Part shown: piece after piece, positions 39,929-51,920 of the stretch
How the letters are laid out: every line of letters starts with the position of its first letter
Numbering within the stretch: the first letter of the stretch is position 1
DNA from: Isoptericola sp044389085
GTDB taxonomy: Bacteria; Actinomycetota; Actinomycetes; Actinomycetales; Cellulomonadaceae
Assembly (NCBI RefSeq): GCF_044389085.1
Contig: NZ_JBIRXP010000001.1
Span: forward strand, 496,001 to 560,000
Direction of reading: 5' to 3'
DNA: 64,000 nucleotides
The notes under the pieces: generated by a model
Told to the model about the DNA's origin: nothing
Seen by the model: the letters and a program-made list of their open reading frames with translations, nothing else
Database searches by the model: none
Translations under genes and position numbers: made by a program

Positions 39929-41335
39929 ATGGCCTGGGATCTATGCATGGACGCCGCATACGCCACCGACCGCGCCGGGCACCCCGGCCCCGCCTTCGAC
40001 ACCCCGCTCGTGCTCCGCACCTCCCGCGACCTGCTCGCTGCCGTCCCGTACCTGCTGGGGTTCCGGCCGCGGGAGTGCGTGATCGTCGTCGCGGTCACGG
40101 ACGAGGGCCGGGTCGGCCTCGTCGCGCGGACGCGCCTGGCCGACCTCGACGGCCGCCGCGGGGCCGTGGCCGGCCGGCTGGTCGACGGATCGGGCGACGC
40201 AGCGGCCGACGCAGCGGGCGGCGGGGAGGACGACGCGGTGGGGGAGGCGATGCTCGTCGTCGCCCGCGCCGCCGCGCGGGCCGGGGCCAGGGTGGTGCTG
40301 GTCGCGCTCTACTCGGACCTCCCGCCGGACCGGGCCCGCCCGTGCGGGGTGTCCGTGGTCGCGGCGCTCGAGGAGCTGCTCGCCCCGGCGGTCGACGTGG
40401 AGGGCTGGCTGGTGGGCGCGGACGGCTACCGGGGCCTGGAGTGCGTGGACCCGGCGTGCTGCCCGGCGCGGGGGCGGCCCCTCGGCGAGCTCGAGCACGG
40501 CGAGGTCGGGGCCGCGTTCGTGGTCGCGGGCCGGGCGATCGCCGACTCGGAGGAGGAGGCGCACCGGATCCGCGTGCTCCCCGCGCGGGTGCGGGACCGG
40601 GTCGCCAAGGCGGCCGGCCGCGCGGAACGGGCGTACGCGGCGGCGCAGGTCCTGCCACCGGACCTGTCCCGGGACGTGCCACGTGGCGGGTCGGCGGCGC
40701 CGTCCGCGGCCCGGGTGCCGGGCGTCGCCGCGAGCGACGCTCCGGGCCGGTGGCGTGCCGAGGCGTACGGCGTCTGGTGCGACCTGGTGCGCCAGGCGGC
40801 GGCGGAGCTGCGCTCGGGCGGGGCCGCGGACGTCGACCTGCCGCCGGCGCGTCTCGGCCGCCTGGCGGTGGCGCTCGCGGACGTCCGTGTCCGCGACGCC
40901 GTGCTGCTCTGGCTGGTGCCGGGCGCGCGGGAGGCGGCCGACCGCACCGCCGGGGTGTGCGTCGGTGCCGGCGCGCGCGAGGTGGCCGACGTCGAGGCGG
41001 CCACGGCGCGGGCGATCGCCCGGGTGGTGGACCCGGGGGAGGGCGTCCCGCCGGACGGTGCGGCGGCCGACGCGGCACGGCTCGTGCTGGAGCGGGTGGT
41101 GGCCGGCGCTCCCCGGAGGTGGCACGCCCCGCCGCTGGCGCTGCTGGGCTTCCTGGCGTGGTGGCGCGGCGACGGATGGCTGGCGGCGCGCCGCGTGCGC
41201 GAGGCGGCGGCGCAGGACCCGGCGTACCGCCTGGCGGCGCTCGTGGGCGGCGTGCTCGAGGCGGGCGTGCCGCCGGGATGGGTGAGCGCGGGTCGCGGGG
41301 CTGCCGCGGCCGGCGCCGGCGGAGACGCGTGGTGA
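39929..41335 (+). CDS. DUF4192 family protein
   Basis: Actinobacterial DUF4192 protein of 468 residues, function unknown. The conserved N-terminal part is VLRTSRDLLAAVPYLLGFRPRECVIVVAVTD, followed by RVGLVARTRL and a central Asp/Ala-rich loop. The C-terminal part, GAPRRWHAPPLALLGFLAWWRGDGWLAARR, is the second conserved block and looks like a helical repeat. The start is uncertain: ATG 39929 is used, and ATG 39947 is in frame; neither has a good ribosome-binding site. No catalytic motif. Confidence 0.82.
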   Translation: MAWDLCMDAAYATDRAGHPGPAFDTPLVLRTSRDLLAAVPYLLGFRPRECVIVVAVTDEGRVGLVARTRLADLDGRRGAVAGRLVDGSGDAAADAAGGGEDDAVGEAMLVVARAAARAGARVVLVALYSDLPPDRARPCGVSVVAALEELLAPAVDVEGWLVGADGYRGLECVDPACCPARGRPLGELEHGEVGAAFVVAGRAIADSEEEAHRIRVLPARVRDRVAKAAGRAERAYAAAQVLPPDLSRDVPRGGSAAPSAARVPGVAASDAPGRWRAEAYGVWCDLVRQAAAELRSGGAADVDLPPARLGRLAVALADVRVRDAVLLWLVPGAREAADRTAGVCVGAGAREVADVEAATARAIARVVDPGEGVPPDGAAADAARLVLERVVAGAPRRWHAPPLALLGFLAWWRGDGWLAARRVREAAAQDPAYRLAALVGGVLEAGVPPGWVSAGRGAAAAGAGGDAW

Positions 41336-41382
41336 GGGGAGGTCGGGGAGCGGTGGCCGGTGTGGCCGGGCCCACGGTCGGG

Positions 41383-41388
41383 TAGCGT
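41383..41388 (+). promoter_or_regulatory. Leaderless -10 for UspA gene
   Basis: TAGCGT, 6 bases before ATG 41395. Confidence 0.6.
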
Positions 41389-41394
41389 GCCCCC

Positions 41395-41748
41395 ATGGCG
41401 ATCGTCGTCGGACTCCTGAGCACGGCCGAGGGACAGGCGGCACTCGCCGCAGCGAAGCGCGAGGCGCACGAGCGGGCGGTCCCGCTCACGGTGGTCGCCA
41501 CGCGGGACGACGGACCCGAGAGGCAGGCGGTCGAGGACGACCTGGCCGCGTCGGGGCTCGCGTACTCGGTGGTGGGCGGCACGGGCGACCTCGCCGAGGA
41601 CCTCGTGCGCACGGCGCAGGAGGCTGGTGCCGAGCTCATCGTCGTGGGCCTGCGCCGCCGCAGCCCGGTGGGCAAGCTGATCCTCGGGTCGGGCGCTCAG
41701 CGGATCCTCCTCGAGGCGCCGTGCCCGGTCCTGGCGGTCAAACCGTGA
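41395..41748 (+). CDS. Universal stress protein (UspA family)
   Basis: Single-domain Usp protein of 117 residues, shorter than the usual ~140. The nucleotide-binding signature near the C-terminus reads VGLRRRSPVGKLILGSGAQRILLEAPCPVLAVKP, matching GxxxxxxxxxxG-9x-GS, so ATP binding is likely. The N-terminus is trimmed: IVVGLLSTAEGQAAL. It is monocistronic, with a leaderless promoter. Its role in stress survival is inferred from family. Confidence 0.88.
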   Translation: MAIVVGLLSTAEGQAALAAAKREAHERAVPLTVVATRDDGPERQAVEDDLAASGLAYSVVGGTGDLAEDLVRTAQEAGAELIVVGLRRRSPVGKLILGSGAQRILLEAPCPVLAVKP

Positions 41749-42081
41749 CGACACGCGCGGGCGCGGCGCCGCGCGGTGTGACGCTCGTGACCGTCCCCGT
41801 GCGGTCCGGCGTGGTCGGCCGGCAGGATCCGGGTCGCCGTGGCGTCCGGAGTTTCGCCCGCGGTTCCGCCCGCGCGGCCGGGAATCTTCCCGGGGGCCCG
41901 TGCGTTGAGCCAGGACCGGGGAACGGACGACGTGGGTACGGGACTGGGCGCAGGAGCCCGTGGTGCCCCTCCGTCGCCGATGTCGCCGGTACAATAGAGG
42001 TGTCCCGCCTGAGCCACGACAGTCCGAGTCGGAGGCCTTGACGGCGGTGCACCGTCCCCTCGAATGCCGAAAGGTCGGTTT
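41749..42081. other. Leader region of the sigma factor gene, 333 bases
   Basis: No gene seen. It holds a near-consensus -10 element TACAAT at 41990 and a GAAAGG ribosome-binding site at 42069-42074. The region between 41749 and 41960 has no recognisable site or hairpin beyond ordinary GC-rich short repeats. Confidence 0.6.
41990..41995 (+). promoter_or_regulatory. -10 element for the primary sigma factor
   Basis: TACAAT, the closest match to TATAAT seen in the window, 87 bases upstream of the start. The -35 is not clear. Confidence 0.55.
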
Positions 42082-43707
<1,626 letters not shown>

Positions 43708-43728
43708 GCGCGAGCAGCATGACGAAGG

Positions 43729-43765
43729 GCCCCGGTGCCGGTCGATCCTCGACCGGCACCGGGGC
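43729..43765 (+). terminator. Terminator of sigA (also facing the FAD oxidase gene)
   Basis: Perfect 17-bp stem, GCCCCGGTGCCGGTCGA with its complement, around a TCC loop. Flanking GAAG and CTTC extend it; it lies between convergent genes. Confidence 0.8.
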
Positions 43766-43818
43766 TCTTCGCCGTACCCGCCGAGGTGCCTCCGGCGGAC
43801 CGTGTGACGGGACGACGC

Positions 43819-45303
43819 TCAGGCCGCCGGGACGCCCGGTACGCCGTGGACGGCGGCCCAGCGTGAGGACGGCGCGAGCACGCCGGACGGGTCGAGCCGG
43901 CGGCGCATCGACACGAGCCGCTCGTACGTGGCGGCGCCGAAGGCGGTGCGCAGCAGGTGTGCCGAGACGGCGTCGCGCGGCCCGGCGAAGTTGAGCAGCG
44001 ACCCGCCCGTGCTCCACGGACGCAGGGCGTCGTGCACGGCCTGGACGTGGGCGGCGGCGTCCGGCGGCCCCATCGGCGCGCCGATCGACCCGACGAACAG
44101 GGTGCAGGCGGCGTCGCGGCCGGCGACGGCGTTCGGGACGGCGGCGGGCCGCCCCACCGCTCCGCCGAGGAGGCGGATCTCGGCCATCATCACGGGCGAC
44201 CCCGGGGGCACGGCCGCGAGGAAGGCGTCGACGGCCTCGGCCGTGAGCTCGCGCAGCTGGCCGCCGCGCTCCACGAACGGCATGGGGTCCTCCGGGTCCG
44301 CGTGCACCTCGCCGATTCGCACGTAGGGAAGGTCGCCGACCGCGTCCAGGATCGGGGGCGCGACGGCGCGCAGCTCGTCGACCACCGGGTCCTCACCGGC
44401 CCGGGTGCCGGTGTCCTGCTCGGTCTCGTCGAGGTGGCGCACGTAGCGCACCACGAGGACGGAGCGCCCGCGCAGCGGCTCGGGCAGGTCGGGCAGCGGC
44501 GGGAGGTTCAGCCGCGCGACGGACGTGGACACGGCCTCCGGCAGGTCGCGGACCAGGTCGCGCCAGCGGTGCACCACGGGTCCCGCGTCCTGCGCGTCGA
44601 ACCACAGCGTGCCGCCGTGCACCGTGCGCAGCGGGAACAGGTCGAAGGTCATGGACGTGACGATCCCGAACGCCCCGCCGCCTCCTCGCAGGGCCCAGAA
44701 CAGGTCCTCGTGCCGGGTCGGCGACGCCACGACGAGCGAACCGTCGGGGGTGACGACCTCGAGGGAGCGGACGTGGTCGGCGGCGAAGCCGAACGTGCGC
44801 GCGAGCGGCCCGAGGCCGCCGCCGAGCGTGTAGCCCACCACGCCGACGTGCGGGGAGGACCCGCAGAGCCCGCCGAGCCCGTGCTCGGCACCCGCGTCGA
44901 GCACTGCGCGCCACGCCGTGCCCGGCCCGACGGTGGCGGTGCGGGCCACCGGGTCGATCGCGAGGTGGTCCAGGGCGGACACGTCGAGCAGGACGTCGGC
45001 GGGGCCGGTCGGCGCGGCGCTGTGGCCGGTCGACCGGACGCCGACGCCGAGCCCGTGGGCCGCGGCCACGCGCACCGTGCGGGCGACGTCCTCGGGCGCC
45101 GCGGCGCGCACGACGACGGCGGGGCGGTGCACGAGGGCGAGGTTGAAGCCCCCGAGCGCCGCGTCGTAGGCGGGCTCGCCCGGGAGGTGGGCCGCGCCGG
45201 CGAGGCCCGGCCGGAGCTCGGCGGCGACGGCGGCCGCGGTGGTGGCGAGGTGGTGGGCCGTCGGGTCGTCGAGCGCCGCGGCGGCGGGGATGGTGCTGGA
45301 CAT
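43819..45303 (-). CDS. FAD-binding oxidoreductase (PCMH/BBE type)
   Basis: Oxidase of the berberine-bridge-like family, 494 residues. The PCMH FAD domain has PAVVVRAAAPEDVARTVRVA, VRSTGHSAAPTG with the His used for covalent FAD attachment, and GLGGLCGSSPHVGVVGYTLGGGLG. The usual second covalent residue, a Cys before the VG(V)GG turn, is Ser here, so a single covalent bond is expected. C-terminal BBE motif is VSMRRRLDPSGVLAP. Substrate unknown; sugar or secondary-metabolite oxidation is typical. ATG 45303 has AAGGAGAG upstream. Confidence 0.85.
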   Translation of the reverse strand: MSSTIPAAAALDDPTAHHLATTAAAVAAELRPGLAGAAHLPGEPAYDAALGGFNLALVHRPAVVVRAAAPEDVARTVRVAAAHGLGVGVRSTGHSAAPTGPADVLLDVSALDHLAIDPVARTATVGPGTAWRAVLDAGAEHGLGGLCGSSPHVGVVGYTLGGGLGPLARTFGFAADHVRSLEVVTPDGSLVVASPTRHEDLFWALRGGGGAFGIVTSMTFDLFPLRTVHGGTLWFDAQDAGPVVHRWRDLVRDLPEAVSTSVARLNLPPLPDLPEPLRGRSVLVVRYVRHLDETEQDTGTRAGEDPVVDELRAVAPPILDAVGDLPYVRIGEVHADPEDPMPFVERGGQLRELTAEAVDAFLAAVPPGSPVMMAEIRLLGGAVGRPAAVPNAVAGRDAACTLFVGSIGAPMGPPDAAAHVQAVHDALRPWSTGGSLLNFAGPRDAVSAHLLRTAFGAATYERLVSMRRRLDPSGVLAPSSRWAAVHGVPGVPAA

Positions 45304-45441
45304 CGGGGGACTCTCCTTCGGTGGACGGTGCCGGGGGAGAGGGAGCGGGGAGAGATCCAGCGGTGACGGGTGGTTGCCCGGGGCGGAGGGTGAACTGTGC
45401 GGGCGTTCCCCTGGCCTGGGCCGATGTGGCAAGGTGTGCGC

Positions 45442-47040
45442 GTGCTCCAGACCACGGCCATCCCCGGGCGGTCCCGGTTCGTCGTCCTGCTCGCGCTCGT
45501 CGTCGCCCTGGCCCTGGGGCTCGTGTCGGTGCTCGTGGCCCCGCCGGCGCAGGCGGCCACCTGGACGCTGACAGCCTCCGGCGGGGGGACGACGACGGCC
45601 GCGACCGAAAAGACGCTCACGGTCAGCTACCTGAGGTCGGGCAAGCCCGTGCGGGGCGCGGCGGTCACGCTGCAGCGGAAGAAGGGCTCGTCCTGGGTCG
45701 ACGTCCGCAGCGTGCGGACCGGGACGAAGGGCCGCGCGTCGACCACGGTGAAGCCGACCTCCTCGACGAGCTACCGCTTCCGCACCAGCCAGGCCAGGAG
45801 CGGGACGGTCACGGTGCTCGTGGTGCCCGTGCGGTTCGCGATCTCCGGCTCGGGGTCGGGGCACGGGGTGGGGCTCGCCCAGTGGGGCGCGTACCAGCAG
45901 GCCAGGTCCGGCCGCACAGCCGCGCAGATCCTCGGGTACTACTACCCGGGCACCACCGTCTCGACGGCCAACGACCCGCGCACCACCCTCGACGTGCAGG
46001 TGCTCGGTCCGCCGTCGGACAGCCGCACCACGACCGTCCTCGCGGTCGACTCCGGGTCCTGGCGGCTCACGGATCCGGAGAACACGGTGGTGGCGAGCGG
46101 CGTCGCCGCCGAGAAGGTCACCGTCGGCGTCACGTCCGGGGGCGTGACGGCCAAGGTCACGAAGGGCGGCGCGACCGTCAGGACGGTCACCGCGCGGTCC
46201 AGCCTCACGTACGAGTGGTCCGGCACCCGGTACTTCCAGCCCACCGCGACGGAGAAGCCGGTCGCGACCGTCGCGGGCGCCCAGGGGACCTACCGCAACG
46301 GGCGCCTCGTGGTGACGAAGCGGTCGAACCGGCCGAACGTCGTCAACGAGGTGATCATCAACACCGAGTACCTCTACGGCCTGGACGAGATGCCGTCGGG
46401 GTGGGGCGCGAGCACGAACGGGGGAGCGGCCGCGCTGCAGGCACAGGCGGTCGCGGCCCGGAACTACGCGATCGTCGAGAAGGTGAAGGGGCTCAAGCCG
46501 GAGTGCGGCTGCCACGTCTACGACGACACCCGGTCCCAGCACTACACCGGCTGGACGAAGCAGGGCGGGAGCTGGGGCGGCACCTGGGTCGCGGCGGTGA
46601 ACGCCACCATCCAGGCCGGTGACCGCACGGTGACCGTGCTGCGCGACGCGGAGGGCGGGTTCGCCGAGACGCCGTACTTCGCCTCGACGGGCGGCGCGGG
46701 CGGGCGCCGCGGCACGGCCACCAACGCGGAGGTCTTCGGGACGACGGCCCTGCCGTACCTCAAGCACGTCGGGGACCCCTACTCCGCCCAGGCGCCGAAG
46801 AACCCGTACGTGGGCTGGAGCGACTCGATCACGCAGGCGAAGGCCCGGTCGATCTTCGGGCTGCCGTCGGTCCGCTCGATCGCGGTGACGTCACGGTGGT
46901 CGAGCGGTCAGGTCAGGACGCTGACGGCCACCTCGGCGACGGGGACGAAGGTGTCGCGGACCAGGACGGCGGACGGGTGGCGCACCACGCTCGGGGTGCG
47001 AGCCTCGTGGGTGGGCTCGCTCGCCGGCCGGAACACCTGA
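45442..47040 (+). CDS. Secreted SpoIID/LytB-domain protein
   Basis: Exported protein of 532 residues with a signal peptide (FVVLLALVVALALGLVSVL, then PPAQA-A). An N-terminal Ig-like segment (TLTVSYLRSGKPVRGAAVTL) is followed by GSGHGVGLAQWGAYQQARSG and ILGYYYPGT. The SpoIID domain follows, with NEVIINTEYLYGLDEMPSGW, AAALQAQAVAARNYAI and CGCHVYDDTRSQHYTG. SpoIID proteins cut peptidoglycan glycan strands; in non-sporulating Actinobacteria the role is in wall turnover. The start is uncertain among GTG 45442 (AAGG 7 bases upstream), GTG 45436 and ATG 45424. Confidence 0.87.
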   Translation: MLQTTAIPGRSRFVVLLALVVALALGLVSVLVAPPAQAATWTLTASGGGTTTAATEKTLTVSYLRSGKPVRGAAVTLQRKKGSSWVDVRSVRTGTKGRASTTVKPTSSTSYRFRTSQARSGTVTVLVVPVRFAISGSGSGHGVGLAQWGAYQQARSGRTAAQILGYYYPGTTVSTANDPRTTLDVQVLGPPSDSRTTTVLAVDSGSWRLTDPENTVVASGVAAEKVTVGVTSGGVTAKVTKGGATVRTVTARSSLTYEWSGTRYFQPTATEKPVATVAGAQGTYRNGRLVVTKRSNRPNVVNEVIINTEYLYGLDEMPSGWGASTNGGAAALQAQAVAARNYAIVEKVKGLKPECGCHVYDDTRSQHYTGWTKQGGSWGGTWVAAVNATIQAGDRTVTVLRDAEGGFAETPYFASTGGAGGRRGTATNAEVFGTTALPYLKHVGDPYSAQAPKNPYVGWSDSITQAKARSIFGLPSVRSIAVTSRWSSGQVRTLTATSATGTKVSRTRTADGWRTTLGVRASWVGSLAGRNT

Positions 47041-47064
47041 CCCGTACTGCCCGCACCACGACGC

Positions 47065-47100
47065 ACGAGAGCCCCGCACCGGAGGGTGCGGGGCTCTCGT
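47065..47100 (+). terminator. Terminator of the SpoIID gene
   Basis: Perfect 16-bp stem ACGAGAGCCCCGCACC with its complement, loop GGAG. Confidence 0.8.
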
Positions 47101-47141
47101 CGTTCGTCGGCGTCGCTCGCCGGCAGGGGCGGGGCCGCGGG

Positions 47142-47357
47142 TCAGCGCGCCCCGTGCTCGGCGAGGAGCCGGTCGGTCTCGTCCTGGACGTGGACGGCGA
47201 CGCCCTCGTAGGCGCCCGCGTGCGCGCGTGCGTGGTGCCCGCAGAAGAGGAGCTCTCCGACGGGCAGGACCACACGGACGTACGCCTGGGCGCCGCAGCG
47301 GTCGCAGCGGTCGGCGGCGGTCAGCGGCTGGGTCGGTTCGGTCGTCGTGGTGCTCAC
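47142..47357 (-). CDS. Small Cys-rich protein, DUF7455 type
   Basis: Protein of 71 residues, probably zinc-binding: CDRCGAQAYVRVVLP followed by LLFCGHHARAHA gives a Cys-x2-Cys...Cys-x-His-His set. The C-terminus is VAVHVQDETDRLLAEHG. The family is found next to the sigma factor and topoisomerase genes in many Actinobacteria; function unknown, with transcription or ribosome association plausible. GTG 47357 is used; a TTGGAT hexamer lies 6 bases before it, one base off the leaderless consensus. It diverges from parE. Confidence 0.8.
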   Translation of the reverse strand: MSTTTTEPTQPLTAADRCDRCGAQAYVRVVLPVGELLFCGHHARAHAGAYEGVAVHVQDETDRLLAEHGAR

Positions 47358-47480
47358 ATGACCATCCAACCAGACCGGGGCCGCGGAGCATCCCCGACCC
47401 GGGCCGGGTTCGCTCCCGGCATAGTGGTACGTCGCACGCCCGGACGGCGTGGAGCGCACGGGAACACCTGTTCGGTCGTC

Positions 47481-47486
47481 TACCCT
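47481..47486 (+). promoter_or_regulatory. Leaderless -10 for parE
   Basis: TACCCT, 7 bases before GTG 47494. Confidence 0.6.
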
Positions 47487-47493
47487 CGTTCCC

Positions 47494-49620
<2,127 letters not shown>

Positions 49621-49680
49621 GCCCGGCCGGGTCGCCGTCCGCATGGCGGCCCCGAGCGGCGGGTGCGCGCTAGTGATGGG

Positions 49681-49686
49681 TACCCT
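49681..49686 (+). promoter_or_regulatory. Leaderless -10 for DUF4430 gene
   Basis: TACCCT, 6 bases before GTG 49693. Confidence 0.6.
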
Positions 49687-49692
49687 CTGGCC

Positions 49693-50112
49693 GTGAAGAC
49701 CGCAACGCGCCGGACGGCGCCACGACTGCTCGTACTCCTGCCCGCACTGGCCCTGACCACAGGGATCGCCGCCGGGTGCTCGGAGGGCGGCTCGTCGGAC
49801 GGCACGTCGCCGTCGGTCTCCGCGTCGGTGGAGGCCAGCGAGCAGGTGGCCGAGAACGTCGGCGAGTTCTCGTACGAGGGCGAGGACGGCAAGACCGCCC
49901 TCGAGCTGCTGCAGGAGAAGGACCCGGACGCGCAGGTGCAGGGCGAGGGTGAGAACGCCTTCGTCACCGCGATCCGCGGCCGCGAGGCCGACCCGGCGAC
50001 GGAGTTCTGGGGCCTGTACGTCGACGACGAGATGGCCCAGGTGGGCGCCGGGTCGCTCGAGACCGAGGACGGGCAGACCATCACGTGGAAGCTCGAGGAG
50101 ATCGAGCAGTGA
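49693..50112 (+). CDS. DUF4430 (transcobalamin-C-like) lipoprotein
   Basis: Lipoprotein of 139 residues. The signal peptide ends in GIAAGCSEGG, so the mature protein is lipid-anchored. A short Ser-rich linker leads to a DUF4430 domain (FSYEGEDGKTALELLQEKDP, AFVTAIRGREADP, EFWGLYVDDEMAQVGAGS), the fold of the C-terminal domain of transcobalamin and of bacterial surface cobalamin-binding proteins. Its stop overlaps the DUF6580 gene start by 4 bases. Binding of cobalamin or a related corrinoid is a reasonable but unproven inference. Confidence 0.82.
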   Translation: MKTATRRTAPRLLVLLPALALTTGIAAGCSEGGSSDGTSPSVSASVEASEQVAENVGEFSYEGEDGKTALELLQEKDPDAQVQGEGENAFVTAIRGREADPATEFWGLYVDDEMAQVGAGSLETEDGQTITWKLEEIEQ

Positions 50113-50738
50113 GCGCCCCCACGTCGCGGACGCGTGCGCCGCGCCTCGACTCGCCGCTCACCGCCCGCGAGCTCGTGCGCCGGTGGTGGCGCCCCGCGCT
50201 GGCGGTGCTGCTCGTGGCGGGCGCCGTCGTCTGGCGGCTCGTGAAGACGGACCTCGGCGCGCCGCCCAACCTCGAGCTCTCGACCGCGGCAGCGTTCGCC
50301 GCCGCCGGGCTGCTGCGCCACCGGCTGGCGATGCTCGCGCCGCTGGTCGTGGTCGCGCTGAGCGACGTGCTGCTCGGCAACTCGTCCGTGCTGGTGTTCA
50401 CCTGGACCGCCTGGGCCGCGATCGGCGTCGGCGCCTGGTGGTCCGGGCGCACCCGGGGCACGGCGGGTCGCCTCGTCGCGGCCCTCGGCTTCGGGGTCGG
50501 CAGCTCGCTGTTCTTCTACCTGTGGACCAACGCGGGCGTGTGGTGGCTCGGCCGGGGCACGTTCTACCCCGCGGGCCTGGACGGGCTGCTGGCCAGCTAC
50601 GTCGCCGGCCTGCCGTTCCTGCGCCCGATGCTGCTGGGCAACCTGGTGCTGGTGCCGCTCGCCGCGGGGCTCGTCGCCCTGGTGGCGCGCCTCGAGCGTG
50701 CGACGGCGCCCGCCACGGACCTCGTCGTCGCGCGCTAG
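50109..50738 (+). CDS. DUF6580 membrane protein, possible ECF-type substrate-binding subunit
   Basis: Integral membrane protein of 209 residues with about six helices. DUF6580 features are seen: APPNLELSTAAAFAAAGLL, MLAPLVVVALSDVLLG, SSLFFYLWTNAGVWW and YPAGLDGLLASYVAGLPFLR. The fold resembles the membrane S components of energy-coupling-factor vitamin transporters. The GTG start is in a GTGA overlap with the DUF4430 gene, so a lipoprotein and a membrane subunit are made together. No ATPase or EcfT gene is adjacent; these can be encoded elsewhere. Cobalamin as cargo is inference from the DUF4430 partner. Confidence 0.75.
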   Translation: MSAPTSRTRAPRLDSPLTARELVRRWWRPALAVLLVAGAVVWRLVKTDLGAPPNLELSTAAAFAAAGLLRHRLAMLAPLVVVALSDVLLGNSSVLVFTWTAWAAIGVGAWWSGRTRGTAGRLVAALGFGVGSSLFFYLWTNAGVWWLGRGTFYPAGLDGLLASYVAGLPFLRPMLLGNLVLVPLAAGLVALVARLERATAPATDLVVAR

Positions 50739-50741
50739 CCT
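50736..50741 (+). promoter_or_regulatory. -10 element for DUF2200 gene
   Basis: TAGCCT overlapping the DUF6580 stop codon, 41 bases before ATG 50782; the leader holds AGGAGG. Confidence 0.45.
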
Positions 50742-50781
50742 CGTCGGGAGCACACCCGACCGCCACGACAGGAGGCGACCG

Positions 50782-51144
50782 ATGCCTGCCGACCGGATCC
50801 GGCGGATGACCTTCGCCAGCATCTACCCGCTCTACGTGCAGAAGGTGGAGCGCAAGGAACGCAGCACCGACGACCTCGACCGCGTCCTGACCTGGCTCAC
50901 CGGCTACGACGACGCCGGCCTCGAGAAGGCGATCGCCGAGGAGGTGGACCTGGAGACGTTCTTCGCCCGGGCGCCCGCGATGAACCCGAACGCGTCGCTC
51001 ATCACCGGGGTGATCTGCGGCGTCCGCGTCGAGGACATCGACGACCCGCTGATGCAGCAGATCCGCTGGATGGACAAGCTGGTCGACGAGGTCGCCAAGG
51101 GCAAGAAGATGACGTCGATCCTGCGGGGGAGCGCGGCCGCCTAG
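50782..51144 (+). CDS. DUF2200 family protein
   Basis: Cytosolic protein of 120 residues, DUF2200: MTFASIYPLYVQKVERKERS, VLTWLTGYDDAGLEKAIAEE, FFARAPAMNPNASLITGVICG and IRWMDKLVDEVAKGKKM. The family is widespread, about 115-120 residues, function unknown. The ATG follows AGGAGG by 6 bases. Its TAG stop shares the four-base CTAG with the stop of the convergent GNAT gene. Confidence 0.88.
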   Translation: MPADRIRRMTFASIYPLYVQKVERKERSTDDLDRVLTWLTGYDDAGLEKAIAEEVDLETFFARAPAMNPNASLITGVICGVRVEDIDDPLMQQIRWMDKLVDEVAKGKKMTSILRGSAAA

Positions 51145-51830
51145 GACCGGCGGCCGCCGTCGGCCTGCTTCAAGCGGCGCGGCAGACGCAGGCCCATGGT
51201 GAGGCCCCAGGGGTGGTGCTCCAGGGTGCGGAACCCCAGGTGCTCGTAGAAGCCGATCGCGCGCACGTTGCGCCCGCCGACGCCGAGGTGGATGCCCGGC
51301 GCGCCGGTGGCGGCGACGGCGTCGAGCACGGCCTCCAGCACGGCCCGGCCGCGGCCGCCGCCCTGCGCCTCGGGCAGCAGGTCCACGTGCAGGTGCGCGG
51401 GAAACTCGGCGAGCCACGGCGTCTCGGTCCGCGACGGCGCGTGGATCATGCGCAGCAGTCGCGCGTCCGGCGACCCGTCGTCCTCGGCGGGGGCGGCGTA
51501 GCGGGCGCGCAGCGCGGGCCACCAGCTCTCCTCGCAGCGGCGCTCGAAGTCCGTGGTGCTCGCGGTGGCCACGCAGTAGCCGGCGACGGTGCCGTCCGCG
51601 CGCCGCAGGGCGCGCGCCAGGTCCGGCTCCAGCTCGAGGTACGCGCCGAGGTAGACGTGGCCGAGGAGGTCGCCGTCGGCGTACAGCCCGGTGGCGTCCT
51701 CGCCGGAGTCGCCCGTGCGCAGGCAGACCTCGTACAGATCGGCGCGGTCGGCGGGCCGGTACCGGTCGACCTCGATCGCCGTACTGGTCTCCTCGGGCAG
51801 GACGTCGTGACCGGGGTTCGGCGTGCTCAT
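51141..51830 (-). CDS. GNAT family N-acetyltransferase
   Basis: Acetyltransferase of 229 residues. The N-terminal RYRPADRADLYEVCLRTGDSGEDATGLY is a pattern of O-GlcNAcase-associated and related GNAT proteins. The acetyl-CoA loop is LLPEAQGGGRGRAVLEAVL, and NVRAIGFYEHLGF is motif B. ATG 51830 gives MSTPNPGHDV; GACGAT 6 bases upstream is one base off the leaderless consensus, and the frame stays open to 51896. Substrate unknown; amino-sugar acetylation is possible. Confidence 0.85.
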   Translation of the reverse strand: MSTPNPGHDVLPEETSTAIEVDRYRPADRADLYEVCLRTGDSGEDATGLYADGDLLGHVYLGAYLELEPDLARALRRADGTVAGYCVATASTTDFERRCEESWWPALRARYAAPAEDDGSPDARLLRMIHAPSRTETPWLAEFPAHLHVDLLPEAQGGGRGRAVLEAVLDAVAATGAPGIHLGVGGRNVRAIGFYEHLGFRTLEHHPWGLTMGLRLPRRLKQADGGRRS

Positions 51831-51920
51831 GCTCGTATCGTCCCTGGTCGCGGACCAACCGTCGAACGAGTGCCCCACGACGTGCGCCCGCTCCACGTCG
51901 AGCGCCGGGCGGGCACGGGG

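Noticed and set aside
41395..41748. The UspA gene being a truncated pseudogene, as it is only 117 codons
   Set aside because: The ATP-binding signature is complete and a leaderless promoter fits the start exactly, so a short functional form is more likely.
43819..46767. A 982-codon open frame on the minus strand through the SpoIID gene
   Set aside because: The upstream part is antisense to the SpoIID gene. The FAD oxidase starts at 45303 with its own ribosome-binding site.
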